Part shown: piece after piece, positions 9,393 through 18,414 of the stretch | How positions within the stretch are numbered: the stretch's first letter is position 1 | Layout: each line of letters opens with the position of its first letter | Source: Streptomyces lacrimifluminis | Lineage (GTDB): Bacteria; Actinomycetota; Actinomycetes; Streptomycetales; Streptomycetaceae | Assembly: GCF_014646095.1 (NCBI RefSeq) | Contig: NZ_BMMU01000004.1 | Span: 1 to 64,000, forward strand | Length of the DNA: 64,000 bases | Reading direction: 5' to 3' | Made by a program: the position numbers and the translations under genes | Notes under the pieces: generated by a model | Database searches by the model: none | What the model was told of the DNA's origin: nothing | What the model saw: only the letters and a program-made list of their open reading frames with translations

Positions 9393-9950
9393 CTACAGGG
9401 ACCGGCCCATGAGGACGTCGTCCACGAACTTCCCGCCGAGCAGGAACTCCCCGGGCTGTACGCCCTCGATGACGAAGCCCTCCGACTCGTACAGCCTGCG
9501 GGCCGGGGTGTTGGGCCCGAGGACGCGCAGCGAGAGGCGCAGGGCGCCCCGGCGGCGGGCCTCGGCCACGGCGGCGCGGATCAGCAGCCGCCCGACGCCC
9601 GTGCCGCGCGCCTCGTCGGAGACGGCGAGCCCCTGGATCTGCCGGACGTGCGCGTTCGACGCGAGCGGAGTGGGCCGGCCGAGCTTGACGTAGCCCACGA
9701 CCCGACCGTCACCGGCGACGGCCACCAGGTGGTCGCCCGGTTCGGAGTGCTCGTGGAAGAACGGCGTGTACGGCGGTCGGGCCCGGGGGGTGACGGCGTG
9801 CAGGGTGGACCAGGTGGCACGGTCGAGTCTGCCGAGGGCGTCGCCGTCCTCGGGCCGGGCGAGGCGCACGAACGGCTCGCGGCCCTCACGGCCCTCATCG
9901 GTCCCGTGTCCGTCGTGCGGCTGGTGCGGTGGAAGCGGCTCGGGCGGCAT
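9393..9950 (-). CDS. GNAT-family N-acetyltransferase
   Basis: 185 aa. After a disordered Pro/His/Gly-rich leader of about 25 residues comes a complete GNAT fold: FVRLARPEDGDALGRLD, then VGYVKLG, QGLAVSDEARGTGVGRLLI (the acetyl-CoA pyrophosphate-binding motif A with RGTGVG), and LRVLGPNTPARRLYESEGF (motif B). The substrate cannot be inferred. ATG 9950 is preferred over a TTG at 9980. It is divergent from the SDR gene with 62 bases between starts. Confidence 0.9.
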   Translation of the reverse strand: MPPEPLPPHQPHDGHGTDEGREGREPFVRLARPEDGDALGRLDRATWSTLHAVTPRARPPYTPFFHEHSEPGDHLVAVAGDGRVVGYVKLGRPTPLASNAHVRQIQGLAVSDEARGTGVGRLLIRAAVAEARRRGALRLSLRVLGPNTPARRLYESEGFVIEGVQPGEFLLGGKFVDDVLMGRSL

Positions 9951-10012
9951 GGGGATCACTCTAGGGCGGGGGTACGACAACGGGTCCTGGGCCGGTGGCG
10001 CAGGATGGGGGC

Positions 10013-10912
10013 ATGGAACGCTCGCGAATCGCGGTGGCCGGTGCGTCCGGTCTCATCGGTACGGCCCTGGTGCGGTCCCTGACCGCCGACGGGCACGAAG
10101 TCGCCCGCCTGGTACGGCGTGCGCCCCGGACGAAGGACGAGGTCCGCTGGGATCCCGAGCGGCGGACGATCGACGCGGCCGGTCTCGCGGGCTGCACCGC
10201 TGTGGTGAACCTGGCCGGGGCGGGGGTCGGGAACCGGCGCTGGACGGACGCGTACAGGCGGACGATCCGCGACAGCCGTGTGCTGGGCACGACGACACTC
10301 GCCGAGGCCGTCGCCTCGCTGGACGAGCCGCCGCGGGTCTTCGTGAACGGCAGCGCGATGGGCTACTACGGGGAGACCGGCGAGCGGGCCGTGGACGAGG
10401 ACTCCCCCGCGGGTGACGGCTTCCTGCCGTCGGTGTGCGTGGAGTGGGAGGGAGCCGCGGGCGCCGCCGAGGCGGCGGGCGTACGGACGGTCTTCGTGCG
10501 GACCGGGCTGGTGGTGGCGCGCGGCGGCGGGGCCTGGGGAAAGCTGTTTCCGCTGTTCAAGGCGGGCCTGGGCGGACGGATGGGCGACGGCTCCCAGTAC
10601 TGGTCGTTCATCGCGCTGCACGACGAGGTGGCGGCGATCCGGCATCTGATCGATACCGACGGGCTGTCCGGGGCGTTCAACCTGACGGCGCCGCAGCCGC
10701 TCACCAACCGGGAGATCACGGCGGCGATGGGACGTGTGCTGCACCGGCCGACGCTCTTCACGGTGCCCGCGCCCGTGTTGCGGCTGGTGCTGGGCGAGAT
10801 GTCCGGGGACGTGCTCGGCAGCGCGCGCGTGCTGCCTAAGCGGCTGCTGGAGTCCGGGTTCACGTTCGCGTTCCCGGAGATCGACGACGCGATCCGGGCG
10901 GCGCAGGCCTGA
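10013..10912 (+). CDS. TIGR01777-family NAD(P)-dependent epimerase/SDR
   Basis: 299 aa. The Rossmann motif GASGLIGTALVRSL starts at about residue 10, followed by VVNLAGAGV, the S..YYG signature (NGSAMGYYGETGE, with Tyr of the extended-SDR YxxxK region altered as is usual in this family), and a C-terminal DUF1731-like segment (PAPVLRLVLGEMSGDVLGSARVLPKRLLESGF). Members (YfcH, plant SulA relatives) are NAD(P)-binding but the substrate is unknown. ATG 10013 fits; the upstream extension to 9995 lacks a ribosome site. Confidence 0.92.
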   Translation: MERSRIAVAGASGLIGTALVRSLTADGHEVARLVRRAPRTKDEVRWDPERRTIDAAGLAGCTAVVNLAGAGVGNRRWTDAYRRTIRDSRVLGTTTLAEAVASLDEPPRVFVNGSAMGYYGETGERAVDEDSPAGDGFLPSVCVEWEGAAGAAEAAGVRTVFVRTGLVVARGGGAWGKLFPLFKAGLGGRMGDGSQYWSFIALHDEVAAIRHLIDTDGLSGAFNLTAPQPLTNREITAAMGRVLHRPTLFTVPAPVLRLVLGEMSGDVLGSARVLPKRLLESGFTFAFPEIDDAIRAAQA

Positions 10913-11110
10913 CCCTGTTCAGCGCCCCTGGCCCACACCCCGGGTGACAGGGTGCGACCGCATGCGACCGGTGTGCGACCGTGCCCTGTTCATGCGCGAC
11001 TTCCGCCTGCCGCGAGCCGCCCTACTCTCGATCCGAACTCGCTTATCCCGTAAGCCTGTTGGGGCGTCGGCGCTCCGGCCGGCCGCGTCACCGCGATCGA
11101 GGGAGGGCAC

Positions 11111-12538
11111 GTGCTTGAGCCCGCGTACCAGGCGGACGTCGTCATCGTGGGGGCCGGGGTCGCCGGACTCGCGGCGGCCCATCGGCTGACCAGCGCAGGA
11201 GTAACGACCGCGGTCCTGGAGGCCGCCCCTTACGTCGGGGGCCGGATGGCGACCGAGAAGGTCGACGGCTTCCGGCTCGACCGGATCGGGCAGCTGCTGT
11301 CCACGTCGTATCCCGAACTGCGGCTGACCCCGGGCCTCGACGCGCTCGTCCTGCGGCCCTTCGCACCGGGTGTCCTGGTGCACAGCGACGGACGCCGGCA
11401 CCGTGCGGGCGCCCCGCTGGGCGGCGGGGGCGCACGGGGCGCACTCGGTGCTGTGCGCGCCCTCGCGAGCGCCCCGAGGCCGGCGAGGACGGCCAGGTCC
11501 CCTCGGCTGACGGCATCGGCGGGGGCGCGCACCGGCGCACCGCTCGGTGGGGCAGTCGGCGGCGCGATCGACCAGGCCCGTCTCGGCGCCGCGCTCACCC
11601 GGCTCGCCGGGATCCCCGTGCAACGGCTGCTGGCCCGCCCCGAGCTGCCGGCCGCCCACGCCCTGGCCAACCGCGGCCTGCCCGCCCGCACCATCGAGGG
11701 CTTCCTGCGCCCGCTGCTCGCCGCGCTGCTCTGCGACCCCGAGCTGACCACGTCGAGCCGGTGCGCGGACCTCGCGCTGCGGGCGTTCGCGAGCGGCCGG
11801 CTGTGTGTGCCGGAGGGCGGCGCGGAGACGCTGCCGGAGCTGCTCGCGCGGGCGCTGCCGCCCGGCACGGTGCGCACCGGGGTCCGGGTCACGTCGATCG
11901 CCACGAACCTCGTGACCACCGCCGACCACGGCGAACTGCGCTGCCGGGCCGTCCTGGTGGCGACCGACGCGCGCGCCGCCGCCGGTCTGCTGCCCGGCCT
12001 GCGCGTACCCGGTTTCCACCCGGTGACCGTCGTCCACCACACGGCCGACGAGGCGCCCGCGACCGGCGCGTTCCTGCTCCTGGACGCGGACCGCGGGGGC
12101 CCGGTCGCGCACACGGCGGTGGTCAGCCTCGTGGACCCGTCCCGCTCCCCCGCCGGCCGCCCGCTGATCTCGTCGACCGTACTGGGCACCCCTCCCCCGG
12201 ACGTGGACACGGCCGTACGGGCCCATCTGTCCCGGCTCTACGGGATGTCGACCGCGCGCTGGGAGACGCTCGCCGTGCACCACACCGCCGAGGCGGTGCC
12301 CGCGATGCGCCCGCCGCACGATCCGCGTCGCCCGGTACGGCTGCTGGCGGGCCTGTACGTGTGCGGCGACCACCGGGACACCAGCACCGTCCAGGGCGCC
12401 CTGCACTCCGGGCACCGGGCCGCGTCCGCGATCCTGACGGACCTGGGCGCGGGCCCGATGCACGTGGCGGAGCCCCTGCTGACGACACCGACAGCAACGG
12501 GGGCGACCACGGCAGCCCCGGAGGCGGCAGCTGCGTGA
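11111..12538 (+). CDS. FAD-dependent amine-oxidase-like oxidoreductase
   Basis: 475 aa. The dinucleotide fold VVIVGAGVAGLAAAHRLTSAG occupies residues 9-29, followed by the second FAD block (LEAAPYVGGRMATEK) and the C-terminal FAD-contact region LYVCGDHRDTSTVQGALHSGHRAASAIL, typical of the protoporphyrinogen oxidase/phytoene desaturase/amine oxidase superfamily. A low-complexity Ala/Gly/Arg-rich segment (about residues 97-150) looks like an insertion in the substrate domain. The GTG 11111 start is supported by GGGAGGG at 11100-11106. Substrate unknown. It converges on the HTH-TPR gene, with only one base between them. Confidence 0.88.
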   Translation: MLEPAYQADVVIVGAGVAGLAAAHRLTSAGVTTAVLEAAPYVGGRMATEKVDGFRLDRIGQLLSTSYPELRLTPGLDALVLRPFAPGVLVHSDGRRHRAGAPLGGGGARGALGAVRALASAPRPARTARSPRLTASAGARTGAPLGGAVGGAIDQARLGAALTRLAGIPVQRLLARPELPAAHALANRGLPARTIEGFLRPLLAALLCDPELTTSSRCADLALRAFASGRLCVPEGGAETLPELLARALPPGTVRTGVRVTSIATNLVTTADHGELRCRAVLVATDARAAAGLLPGLRVPGFHPVTVVHHTADEAPATGAFLLLDADRGGPVAHTAVVSLVDPSRSPAGRPLISSTVLGTPPPDVDTAVRAHLSRLYGMSTARWETLAVHHTAEAVPAMRPPHDPRRPVRLLAGLYVCGDHRDTSTVQGALHSGHRAASAILTDLGAGPMHVAEPLLTTPTATGATTAAPEAAAA

Positions 12539-12539
12539 G

Positions 12540-13979
12540 CTAGCCGAGCGCGGCGACCTTGTCGCGGTACCCCCTGACGGGTGCCGCGTCCTTGTAGGGC
12601 TCCAGGCGCCGCTCGAAGTCCCGTACGTACTCGATCGCCCGCACCGAGCGCATCTCCGTCGCCGCGCCGGCCGCCTCGGCGCCCAGCTGGCAGGCCTGGT
12701 CGAGCTCGCCGAGGCCCAGCCGGGCCGAGGCGAGCACGACGCGGCAGAAGAGGCGGCTGCGGGCGAAGGCGGGGGCGCGCAGCTGGAGCGAGCGCTCCGC
12801 GTGCTGGGCGGCGGCGCGGAACTGCTGGAGATCGCGGTGGCAGTGCCCGAACTCGTCGGCGAGCTGCGCCTCGTCGAAGAACCGCGCCCAGTGCGGGACC
12901 TCGTCGCCGGGCCGGGCCGCCTCGAGGGCGCGTTCTGCCCGTACGAGGGAGGCGGTGCAGGCCCGGACCTCGCCCAGCACGCCGTGGGCACGCGCCTCAC
13001 AGGCGTGCAGCAGCGACTGGACGACGGGCGGTGCGGTGGTTCCGACGCCCTGCTGGGCCACCCGCGCGAGCTGCACGGCCTCCCGGCCGTGCCCGAGGTA
13101 GACGGCCTGCCGGCTCATGGTGGCCAGCACGTACGAGCCGTACGCCCGGTCCGCCGCGGCCTGCGCGAGCCGCAGAGCCTGGACGAAGTAGCGCTGGGCG
13201 AGTCCGTGCGCGGCGATGTCGTACGACGTCCAGCCCGCGAGCCGGGTGAGGTCGGAGGCCGCCGCGAACAGGCGGCGGCCCGTCTGCTCGCCGTAGGTGC
13301 CGCGCAGCATGGGCTCGGCCTCGTGTTCGAGGTAGCGGACGAGGGCCTGCCGGGCGTGACCGCCCCCGTAGGCGTCGTCGAGGGTCCGGAACAGCTCACC
13401 GACCGAGCGGAGCGCGGAGATGTCACCTCCGGTGACCTTCTGCCCGGGCCCGCGTTCGGCCTGCCCGAGCTGCCGGGGCACGCCGGGCCTTCCCTGGACG
13501 GGCACCCGGACGACGGGCTGGTCACCGCGCCCGACCCGGTCGTCGGGCCGCCCGATCAGCCAGTCCCGGCTGGGCACGACGAGCCCGGCCGGGGTGAAGG
13601 CGATCTTGCGCAGCTCGGCGTGGCTGCCGGAGTCCTTGCGCCACAGCCCGCTGACGATGTCGACGGCCTCCTCGGGGGTGGCCGCGAACTCCAGCCCCGC
13701 GTAGACGGGCGCGCAGGCGTCGAGTCCGAGGTCCTGGGCGGTGAGCCGTCGGCCGAGGCGCCGGGTGAACACCTCGGCGATGAGGGCGGGGGTGGTGCCG
13801 CGCGGCTGCTGTCCGCGCAGCCAGCGGGTCACCGATGTCTTGTCGTATCTCAGATCAAGGCCGTGTTCGAGGCCCAGCTGGTCCACCCGACGGGCCAGAC
13901 CTGCGTTGGAGAATCCCGCTTCTGCGATGAGCGCGGCGAGCTGTCGATTGGGCGTGCGCTGCGCGGGTCGTTCCGTCAT
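12540..13979 (-). CDS. HTH-TPR transcriptional regulator (NsdA-like)
   Basis: 479 aa. It has an N-terminal helix-turn-helix region (RQLAALIAEAGFSNAGLARRVDQLGLEHGLDLRYDKTSVTRWLRGQQPRG shape, about residues 13-60), then a long alpha-helical region with TPR-like helix pairs (for example FDEAQLADEFGHCHRDLQQFRAAAQHAERSLQLR). Streptomyces proteins of this build include NsdA, a negative regulator of sporulation and antibiotic production; membership of this architecture, not orthology to NsdA, is what I claim. An AGGAG motif precedes ATG 13979 at a long spacing of about 12 bases. It is divergent from lipB. Confidence 0.82.
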   Translation of the reverse strand: MTERPAQRTPNRQLAALIAEAGFSNAGLARRVDQLGLEHGLDLRYDKTSVTRWLRGQQPRGTTPALIAEVFTRRLGRRLTAQDLGLDACAPVYAGLEFAATPEEAVDIVSGLWRKDSGSHAELRKIAFTPAGLVVPSRDWLIGRPDDRVGRGDQPVVRVPVQGRPGVPRQLGQAERGPGQKVTGGDISALRSVGELFRTLDDAYGGGHARQALVRYLEHEAEPMLRGTYGEQTGRRLFAAASDLTRLAGWTSYDIAAHGLAQRYFVQALRLAQAAADRAYGSYVLATMSRQAVYLGHGREAVQLARVAQQGVGTTAPPVVQSLLHACEARAHGVLGEVRACTASLVRAERALEAARPGDEVPHWARFFDEAQLADEFGHCHRDLQQFRAAAQHAERSLQLRAPAFARSRLFCRVVLASARLGLGELDQACQLGAEAAGAATEMRSVRAIEYVRDFERRLEPYKDAAPVRGYRDKVAALG

Positions 13980-14236
13980 CTGCGGTGCGGTCTCCTGCCT
14001 TCGGGCCCTCTGATGTGCCCGGATTGCTGGTGAGCAGCCCTATTTGGCCTCGTGAACGGCGCGAATGTAGCGGAGCGTAAGCAGCAGATCGCACATTCCG
14101 CCGTACATTCATCCGATCGTGTGAGAATCGGGCGCCGGACTGACGGGGATCGACCGGACGTACAGTGGCTTGGGCGCGTTACGTGCCTGACGCACAGCTG
14201 CTGAGAAGCTGCGGAAACAGCCAGGGAGGCGCCCCC

Positions 14237-15049
14237 GTGAGTGGTGAGTTGCGGTTCGTCCGGATGGGATTCGGTGCCGACGGCGTCGAGTACGTCGACT
14301 ACCAGGTGGCCTGGGACGAGCAGCGCCGGGTGCACGCGGCCCGGTTCGCCGACGAGATCCCCGACACCTGCCTGCTCCTCGAACACCACCCGGTCTACAC
14401 GGCCGGCCGGCGCACCGACCCGAGCGAGCGCCCCCTCGACGGCACCCCGGTCATCGACGTGGACCGCGGCGGCAAGATCACCTGGCACGGTCCGGGCCAG
14501 CTGGTCGGCTACCCCATCCAGAAGCTGCCGCGTCCGGTGGACGTCGTGGCGCACGTACGGCGGCTGGAGGACGCGCTGATCCGTACCTGTGCGGAGTTCG
14601 GGGTGGAGACGTCGCGGGTGGAGGGGCGCAGCGGGGTGTGGGTGCTGGGCGACCCGGTCGAGCAGCGGCCCGCCGCGCTCGGCGGCCTCTCGCTGGACCT
14701 GGACCCGCGGCTGACGGACGACGAGTTCGATCCCCGGCTGAACGGTCCCGAGTACGCGCCGTCGAACGCCGGGCAGCGGCGGGAGGACCGAAAGCTGGCG
14801 GCGATCGGGATCCGGGTGGCCAAGGGGGTCACGATGCACGGCTTCTCGCTGAACGTGAACCCGGACAACGTCTGGTTCGACCGGATCATCCCGTGCGGGA
14901 TCCGGGATGCGGGGGTCACGTCGCTCGCGAACGAGCTGGGGCGGGATGTGACGGTGCCGGAGGTGCTGCCGGTGGTGGAGCGGCACCTGCGGGATGTGCT
15001 GGAGCACGCGGAGCTGCGGGCGCGGGTGGTGGAGGGGGCTTCGGCGTAA
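14237..15049 (+). CDS. lipB: Lipoyl(octanoyl) transferase LipB
   Basis: 270 aa. It transfers octanoate from acyl-carrier protein to the target lysine of E2/GcvH proteins. Key motifs are [32 protein letters not shown] (about residues 76-93), the catalytic Lys in [10 protein letters not shown] (about residue 185) and the catalytic Cys in IIPCGI (about residue 220). The usual LipB is about 210-240 aa; the excess is a charged insertion at about residues 139-184, between the WVL strand and the catalytic Lys. The GTG start is set by GGGAGG at 14224-14229. lipA follows after a repeat-containing gap. Confidence 0.96.
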   Translation: MSGELRFVRMGFGADGVEYVDYQVAWDEQRRVHAARFADEIPDTCLLLEHHPVYTAGRRTDPSERPLDGTPVIDVDRGGKITWHGPGQLVGYPIQKLPRPVDVVAHVRRLEDALIRTCAEFGVETSRVEGRSGVWVLGDPVEQRPAALGGLSLDLDPRLTDDEFDPRLNGPEYAPSNAGQRREDRKLAAIGIRVAKGVTMHGFSLNVNPDNVWFDRIIPCGIRDAGVTSLANELGRDVTVPEVLPVVERHLRDVLEHAELRARVVEGASA

Positions 15050-15069
15050 CGGGGACGCCCCCTACCGCG

Positions 15070-15138
15070 TCTGGGGGCTGCGCCCCCAGACCCCCCTTCA
15101 CGCTGAAGGCGCTCGTCCTCAAACGCCGGACGGGCTGA
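15070..15138. repeat. Dispersed intergenic repeat, copy 2
   Basis: This block between lipB and lipA carries GGGGGCTGCGCCCCCAG, a perfect hairpin, and CTCGTCCTCAAACGCCGG, the reverse-oriented counterpart of the copy after aceE (4958-5095) and similar to 39,940-40,051. It may end lipB transcription, which would separate lipB from lipA. Confidence 0.7.
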
Positions 15139-15274
15139 GTATCCATTCCCGGGGCCGGGGAAACCCGGCCCCGGGAATGCACCCCCGGTCTCAAAGGTTG
15201 CCCGTCTCGTAGGGCGGGGAGCGTACGGGCGTACCCTGGTGTACGCCGAAGAATCGAAGCTACAGGGAGCCATC

Positions 15275-16240
15275 GTGTCCGCAGTCGCACCCGACGGACG
15301 CAAGATGCTGCGCCTGGAGGTCCGGAACGCCCAGACCCCCATCGAGCGCAAGCCCGAGTGGATCAAGACCCGGGCGAAAATGGGTCCCGAGTACACGAAG
15401 ATGCAGAACCTCGTGAAGAGCGAGGGCCTGCACACCGTCTGCCAGGAAGCCGGCTGCCCGAACATCTACGAGTGCTGGGAGGACCGCGAGGCCACCTTCC
15501 TCATCGGCGGCGACCAGTGCACCCGGCGTTGCGACTTCTGCCAGATCGACACCGGCAAGCCCGAGGCACTCGACCGCGACGAGCCCCGCCGCGTCGGGGA
15601 GTCCGTGGTCACCATGGACCTCAACTACGCCACGATCACCGGCGTCGCCCGCGACGACCTGGAGGACGGCGGCGCCTGGCTGTACGCCGAGACCGTGCGC
15701 CAGATCCACCAGCAGACCGAGGGGCGGGAAGAGGGGCGCACCAAGGTCGAGCTGCTCGCGCCCGACTTCAACGCCGTACCGGAGCTGCTGGCCGAGGTCT
15801 TCTCCTCCCGGCCCGAGGTCTTCGCGCACAACGTCGAGACGGTCCCCCGTATCTTCAAGCGCATCCGCCCCGGCTTCCGCTACGACCGCTCGCTCAAGGT
15901 CATCACCGACGCCCGCGACCACGGTCTGGTCACGAAGTCGAACCTGATCCTCGGCATGGGCGAGACCCGCGAGGAGGTCAGCGAGGCGCTCCGGCAGCTG
16001 CACGAGGCCGGGTGTGAGCTGATCACCATCACGCAGTACCTGCGTCCGACCGTCCGGCACCACCCCGTCGAGCGCTGGGTGAAGCCGCACGAGTTCGTCG
16101 AACTGAAGGAGGAGGCCGAGCAGATCGGCTTCTCCGGCGTCATGTCCGGCCCGCTGGTGCGTTCCTCGTACCGCGCCGGCCGCCTGTACCAGATGGCCAT
16201 CGAGAAGCGTGGTTCCTACATCGCCTCGCAGGCGGTCTGA
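15275..16240 (+). CDS. lipA: Lipoyl synthase LipA (radical SAM)
   Basis: 321 aa. It inserts two sulfurs into protein-bound octanoate. Both [4Fe-4S] sites are visible: the auxiliary cluster cysteines 56, 61 and 67 ([12 protein letters not shown]) and the radical-SAM cysteines 82, 86 and 89 (CTRRCDFC). The C-terminal RSSYRAG serine-loop ligand is present in [14 protein letters not shown] 15275 follows CAGGGAGC at the right distance. It works after LipB in the same pathway and activates the E2 subunits used with AceE and SucB. Confidence 0.97.
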   Translation: MSAVAPDGRKMLRLEVRNAQTPIERKPEWIKTRAKMGPEYTKMQNLVKSEGLHTVCQEAGCPNIYECWEDREATFLIGGDQCTRRCDFCQIDTGKPEALDRDEPRRVGESVVTMDLNYATITGVARDDLEDGGAWLYAETVRQIHQQTEGREEGRTKVELLAPDFNAVPELLAEVFSSRPEVFAHNVETVPRIFKRIRPGFRYDRSLKVITDARDHGLVTKSNLILGMGETREEVSEALRQLHEAGCELITITQYLRPTVRHHPVERWVKPHEFVELKEEAEQIGFSGVMSGPLVRSSYRAGRLYQMAIEKRGSYIASQAV

Positions 16241-16542
16241 GCGAGGTCCGGGACCGGGTACGGCCCCTGACACACCGTCACTCCCCCTGCCCAGCAGGGG
16301 CGCGGCAGACGTGTGAATTCGCGCACAAGTGACTACCCGCCAGTAACGGCTGATTCCGTGCGGTCCTGACCGTCCTCCCAGTTGAGGGCATATGTCAGGG
16401 CCGCATCGGTGTTCTCGCCTTCTGTAGCAAGGCTTCATCGGTGTTTGACCGGCAAGTCACGCCCTGGTAACACCAATCAGTGACCCTGGCTTTACACGAT
16501 GTGCACCCTTACCCAGAGCCGTTCCGAGGGGGGACCTCCACC
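16241..16542 (+). promoter_or_regulatory. 302-bp intergenic region with a direct repeat
   Basis: There is no gene in this gap after lipA. It holds a 10-bp direct repeat, CATCGGTGTT, at 16404-16413 and 16436-16445, 32 bases apart, upstream of a 66-aa gene, which may be a regulator site or chance. No strong terminator stem was seen. Confidence 0.3.
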
Positions 16543-16743
16543 ATGCAGACCGCACCCGTCCGCGCCACACCCATTCCGTCGTTGACCGAGGCACTGCGCG
16601 CGGTCGAGTCGTTGCTCATGAGCGGCGGCCAGCGCACCGCCCGCCAGAACGCCTGGACCTCCGTCCAGGAGGACCGCCGTCGTGCCAAGGACCGGGGCGA
16701 GGCGCAGCGCGTCCTCGAACAGGCTCTGGCCACCTACTCCTGA
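16543..16743 (+). CDS. Small conserved hypothetical protein (66 aa)
   Basis: 66 aa, no membrane segment. The sequence (SLTEALRAVESLLMSGGQRTARQNAWTSVQEDRRRAKDR in part) predicts two amphipathic helices. GAGGGGGG sits 8 bases before ATG 16543, and the codon usage (G/C at third positions) supports it as real. It lies between lipA and a membrane-protein gene in a conserved Streptomyces order. Function unknown. Confidence 0.75.
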   Translation: MQTAPVRATPIPSLTEALRAVESLLMSGGQRTARQNAWTSVQEDRRRAKDRGEAQRVLEQALATYS

Positions 16744-16787
16744 CACCGCCGTCGTCGGCGCTCCTCGGGCCACGTAGACTTCACGGC

Positions 16788-17486
16788 ATGGCGAGGAAGG
16801 AAACCGCGGCGGACGCCGCGAACCCCGGGCGACTCAAGCAGATCGCCCTGACGTACAAGATGACCCGCAAGGCCGACAAGAAGATCGGTCTTGTACTCGC
16901 GGCTGTCGGAATTCTCACCTTCGGTGTCTTCCTTGCGATCGGCTTCTTGATCGGTCACCCGATCTATCTCGGCATTCTCGGCCTCCTGCTCGCCTTCCTC
17001 GCGACGGCGATCGTGTTCGGGCGTCGGGCCGAGCGGGCCGCCTTCGGGCAGATGGAGGGCCAGCCGGGTGCCGCTGCGGCCGTGCTGGACAACGTCGGCC
17101 GAGGCTGGACGACGACTCCGGCGGTGGCGATGAACCGCAGCCAGGACGTGGTGCACCGCGCGGTCGGCAAGGCCGGCATCGTGCTGGTCGCCGAGGGCAA
17201 CCCGAACCGGGTGAAGAGCCTGCTGGCCGCCGAGAAGAGGAAGATGGCCCGCATCGTCGCGGACGTGCCGGTGCACGACCTGCTCGTCGGCACGGGTGAG
17301 GGCCAGATCGAGCTGAAGAAGCTCCGCACGACCATGCTGAAGCTGCCCCGTGTTCTCGCCGGCCCCCAGGTGACCGCCACCAACGACCGGTTGCGGGCGA
17401 TGGGCGACCTGATGAGCAACATGCCGGTGCCGAAGGGCCCGATGCCCAAGGGGACGCGCATGCCGCGCGGCGGCAAGATGCGCTGA
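16788..17486 (+). CDS. DUF4191 integral membrane protein
   Basis: 232 aa. A basic N-terminus (about 30 residues) is followed by two close transmembrane helices (KIGLVLAAVGILTFGVFLAIGFLIG and LGILGLLLAFLATAIVFG, about residues 37-80) and a cytosolic domain (VLDNVGRGWTTTPAVAMNRSQDVVHRAVGKAGIVLVAEG) ending in a Pro/Met/Gly/Lys tail. This matches DUF4191, found next to lipA in most actinobacteria; its role is unknown. Confidence 0.9.
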   Translation: MARKETAADAANPGRLKQIALTYKMTRKADKKIGLVLAAVGILTFGVFLAIGFLIGHPIYLGILGLLLAFLATAIVFGRRAERAAFGQMEGQPGAAAAVLDNVGRGWTTTPAVAMNRSQDVVHRAVGKAGIVLVAEGNPNRVKSLLAAEKRKMARIVADVPVHDLLVGTGEGQIELKKLRTTMLKLPRVLAGPQVTATNDRLRAMGDLMSNMPVPKGPMPKGTRMPRGGKMR

Positions 17487-17508
17487 CCCGAGCGAGCTCG
17501 TACGACGA

Positions 17509-17646
17509 CTCGTACTGCGGCTCGTACTGCGGCTCGTACTGCGGCTCGTACGACGATGGGGGCGCCCGGACTGAATCCGGGCGCCCCCATCGTCGTACGT
17601 CGTGGTGGGTCGTACGTCGTGGTGGGTCGTACGTCGTGGTGGAGGG
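17509..17646. terminator. 23-bp perfect stem flanked by tandem repeats
   Basis: The arms at 17,548-17,570 and 17,576-17,598 form a perfect 23-bp stem with a 5-base loop (CTGAA). On its left are three tandem copies of the 12-mer CTCGTACTGCGG (17,509-17,544); on its right about three copies of the 17-mer GTACGTCGTGGTGGGTC (from 17,596). The hairpin lies between the convergent DUF4191 and RDD genes and could terminate both. Confidence 0.8.
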
Positions 17647-17749
17647 CTGAGGCCTGCCGTTTGGATCACGCTGACTTCAGGTTGCGGTGCCGAGTCTGCA
17701 GATGTGCGTGCCACGCCCCGCGGCCCGGGCGTGATCCAGACGAGAGGCC

Positions 17750-18217
17750 CTAGATCCGTACTTCCACGGTGCGGGCCAGCCGGTCATGGAGGCCTCGGCC
17801 GTCGCGGTCCCAGATCAGGGGCGGGAGGGCGAGGAAGAACAGGACCGTTCGCAGTACGGCGCGCAGGGGCTGGACGCGGCCGGTGTCCACGGCGACGACA
17901 CGTAGGCCGAAAAGTCGCTTGCCCGGGGTGAAACCGAGCGTGCTCAGCGTGAGCAGGAGCAGCGCGAGGAGGATGAGCGGCGCCCAGACCTGCGCCGCCT
18001 CGTTGTAGCTGTCCGTGACGAGGCCGTATGCGATCAAGAGGCACAGACCCCAGTCGACGGCCAGGGCGCCGAGCCGGCGTCCGGGGCGGGCGATCGAGCC
18101 GGGGCCCTCCTCCGGCAGACCGAGCTGTTCCCCCCGGTATCCGAAGTCGACACCGGCTTCCTCCGCGGCTGCGCGCGGTCCGGAGAGCCACGATCCGATT
18201 GCTTGCCTGTTGTCCAC
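17750..18217 (-). CDS. RDD-family membrane protein
   Basis: 155 aa from GTG 18217 (GGTGGTCGG precedes it). The RDD signature is clear: SIARPGRRLGALAVDWGLCLLIAYGL, with R and D in the first helix, a second helix PLILLALLLLTLSTLGFTPGKRLFGLRV, then LRAVLRTVLFFLALPPLIWDRDGRGLHDRLARTVEV. Upstream in-frame codons extend to 18352 but enter the glnA promoter region, so the short start is preferred. RDD proteins are small transporters or membrane factors of mostly unknown substrate. It is divergent from glnA. Confidence 0.88.
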   Translation of the reverse strand: MDNRQAIGSWLSGPRAAAEEAGVDFGYRGEQLGLPEEGPGSIARPGRRLGALAVDWGLCLLIAYGLVTDSYNEAAQVWAPLILLALLLLTLSTLGFTPGKRLFGLRVVAVDTGRVQPLRAVLRTVLFFLALPPLIWDRDGRGLHDRLARTVEVRI

Positions 18218-18279
18218 CCGACCACCGTACTGCGCGCGATTTTCGATTCGTACAGGTGGGTCGCCCGGCCGGGTTCCGG

Positions 18280-18317
18280 TTAACTTGGTCGAAACAAATG
18301 GGTCACGCCTGAGAAAC
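18280..18317 (+). promoter_or_regulatory. GlnR operator: two tandem GlnR boxes upstream of glnA
   Basis: TTAAC-n6-GAAAC at 18,280-18,295, 6 bases, then GTCAC-n6-GAAAC at 18,302-18,317, match the GlnR consensus gTnAC-n6-GaAAC arranged in tandem as known for S. coelicolor glnA. GlnR activates glnA under nitrogen limitation. Confidence 0.88.
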
Positions 18318-18414
18318 CACCTGTCCCTAAGGTCGGATCCAACGTGTGCCACCGCACTGGCCGCACGACCGAACTACCACCCCGGCACGGACGGCCGGGA
18401 GTAGGAGGAGCTGG

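Noticed and set aside
17509..17640. CRISPR-like appearance of tandem repeats
   Set aside because: The units are 12 and 17 bp, directly adjacent without spacers, and no cas gene is near.
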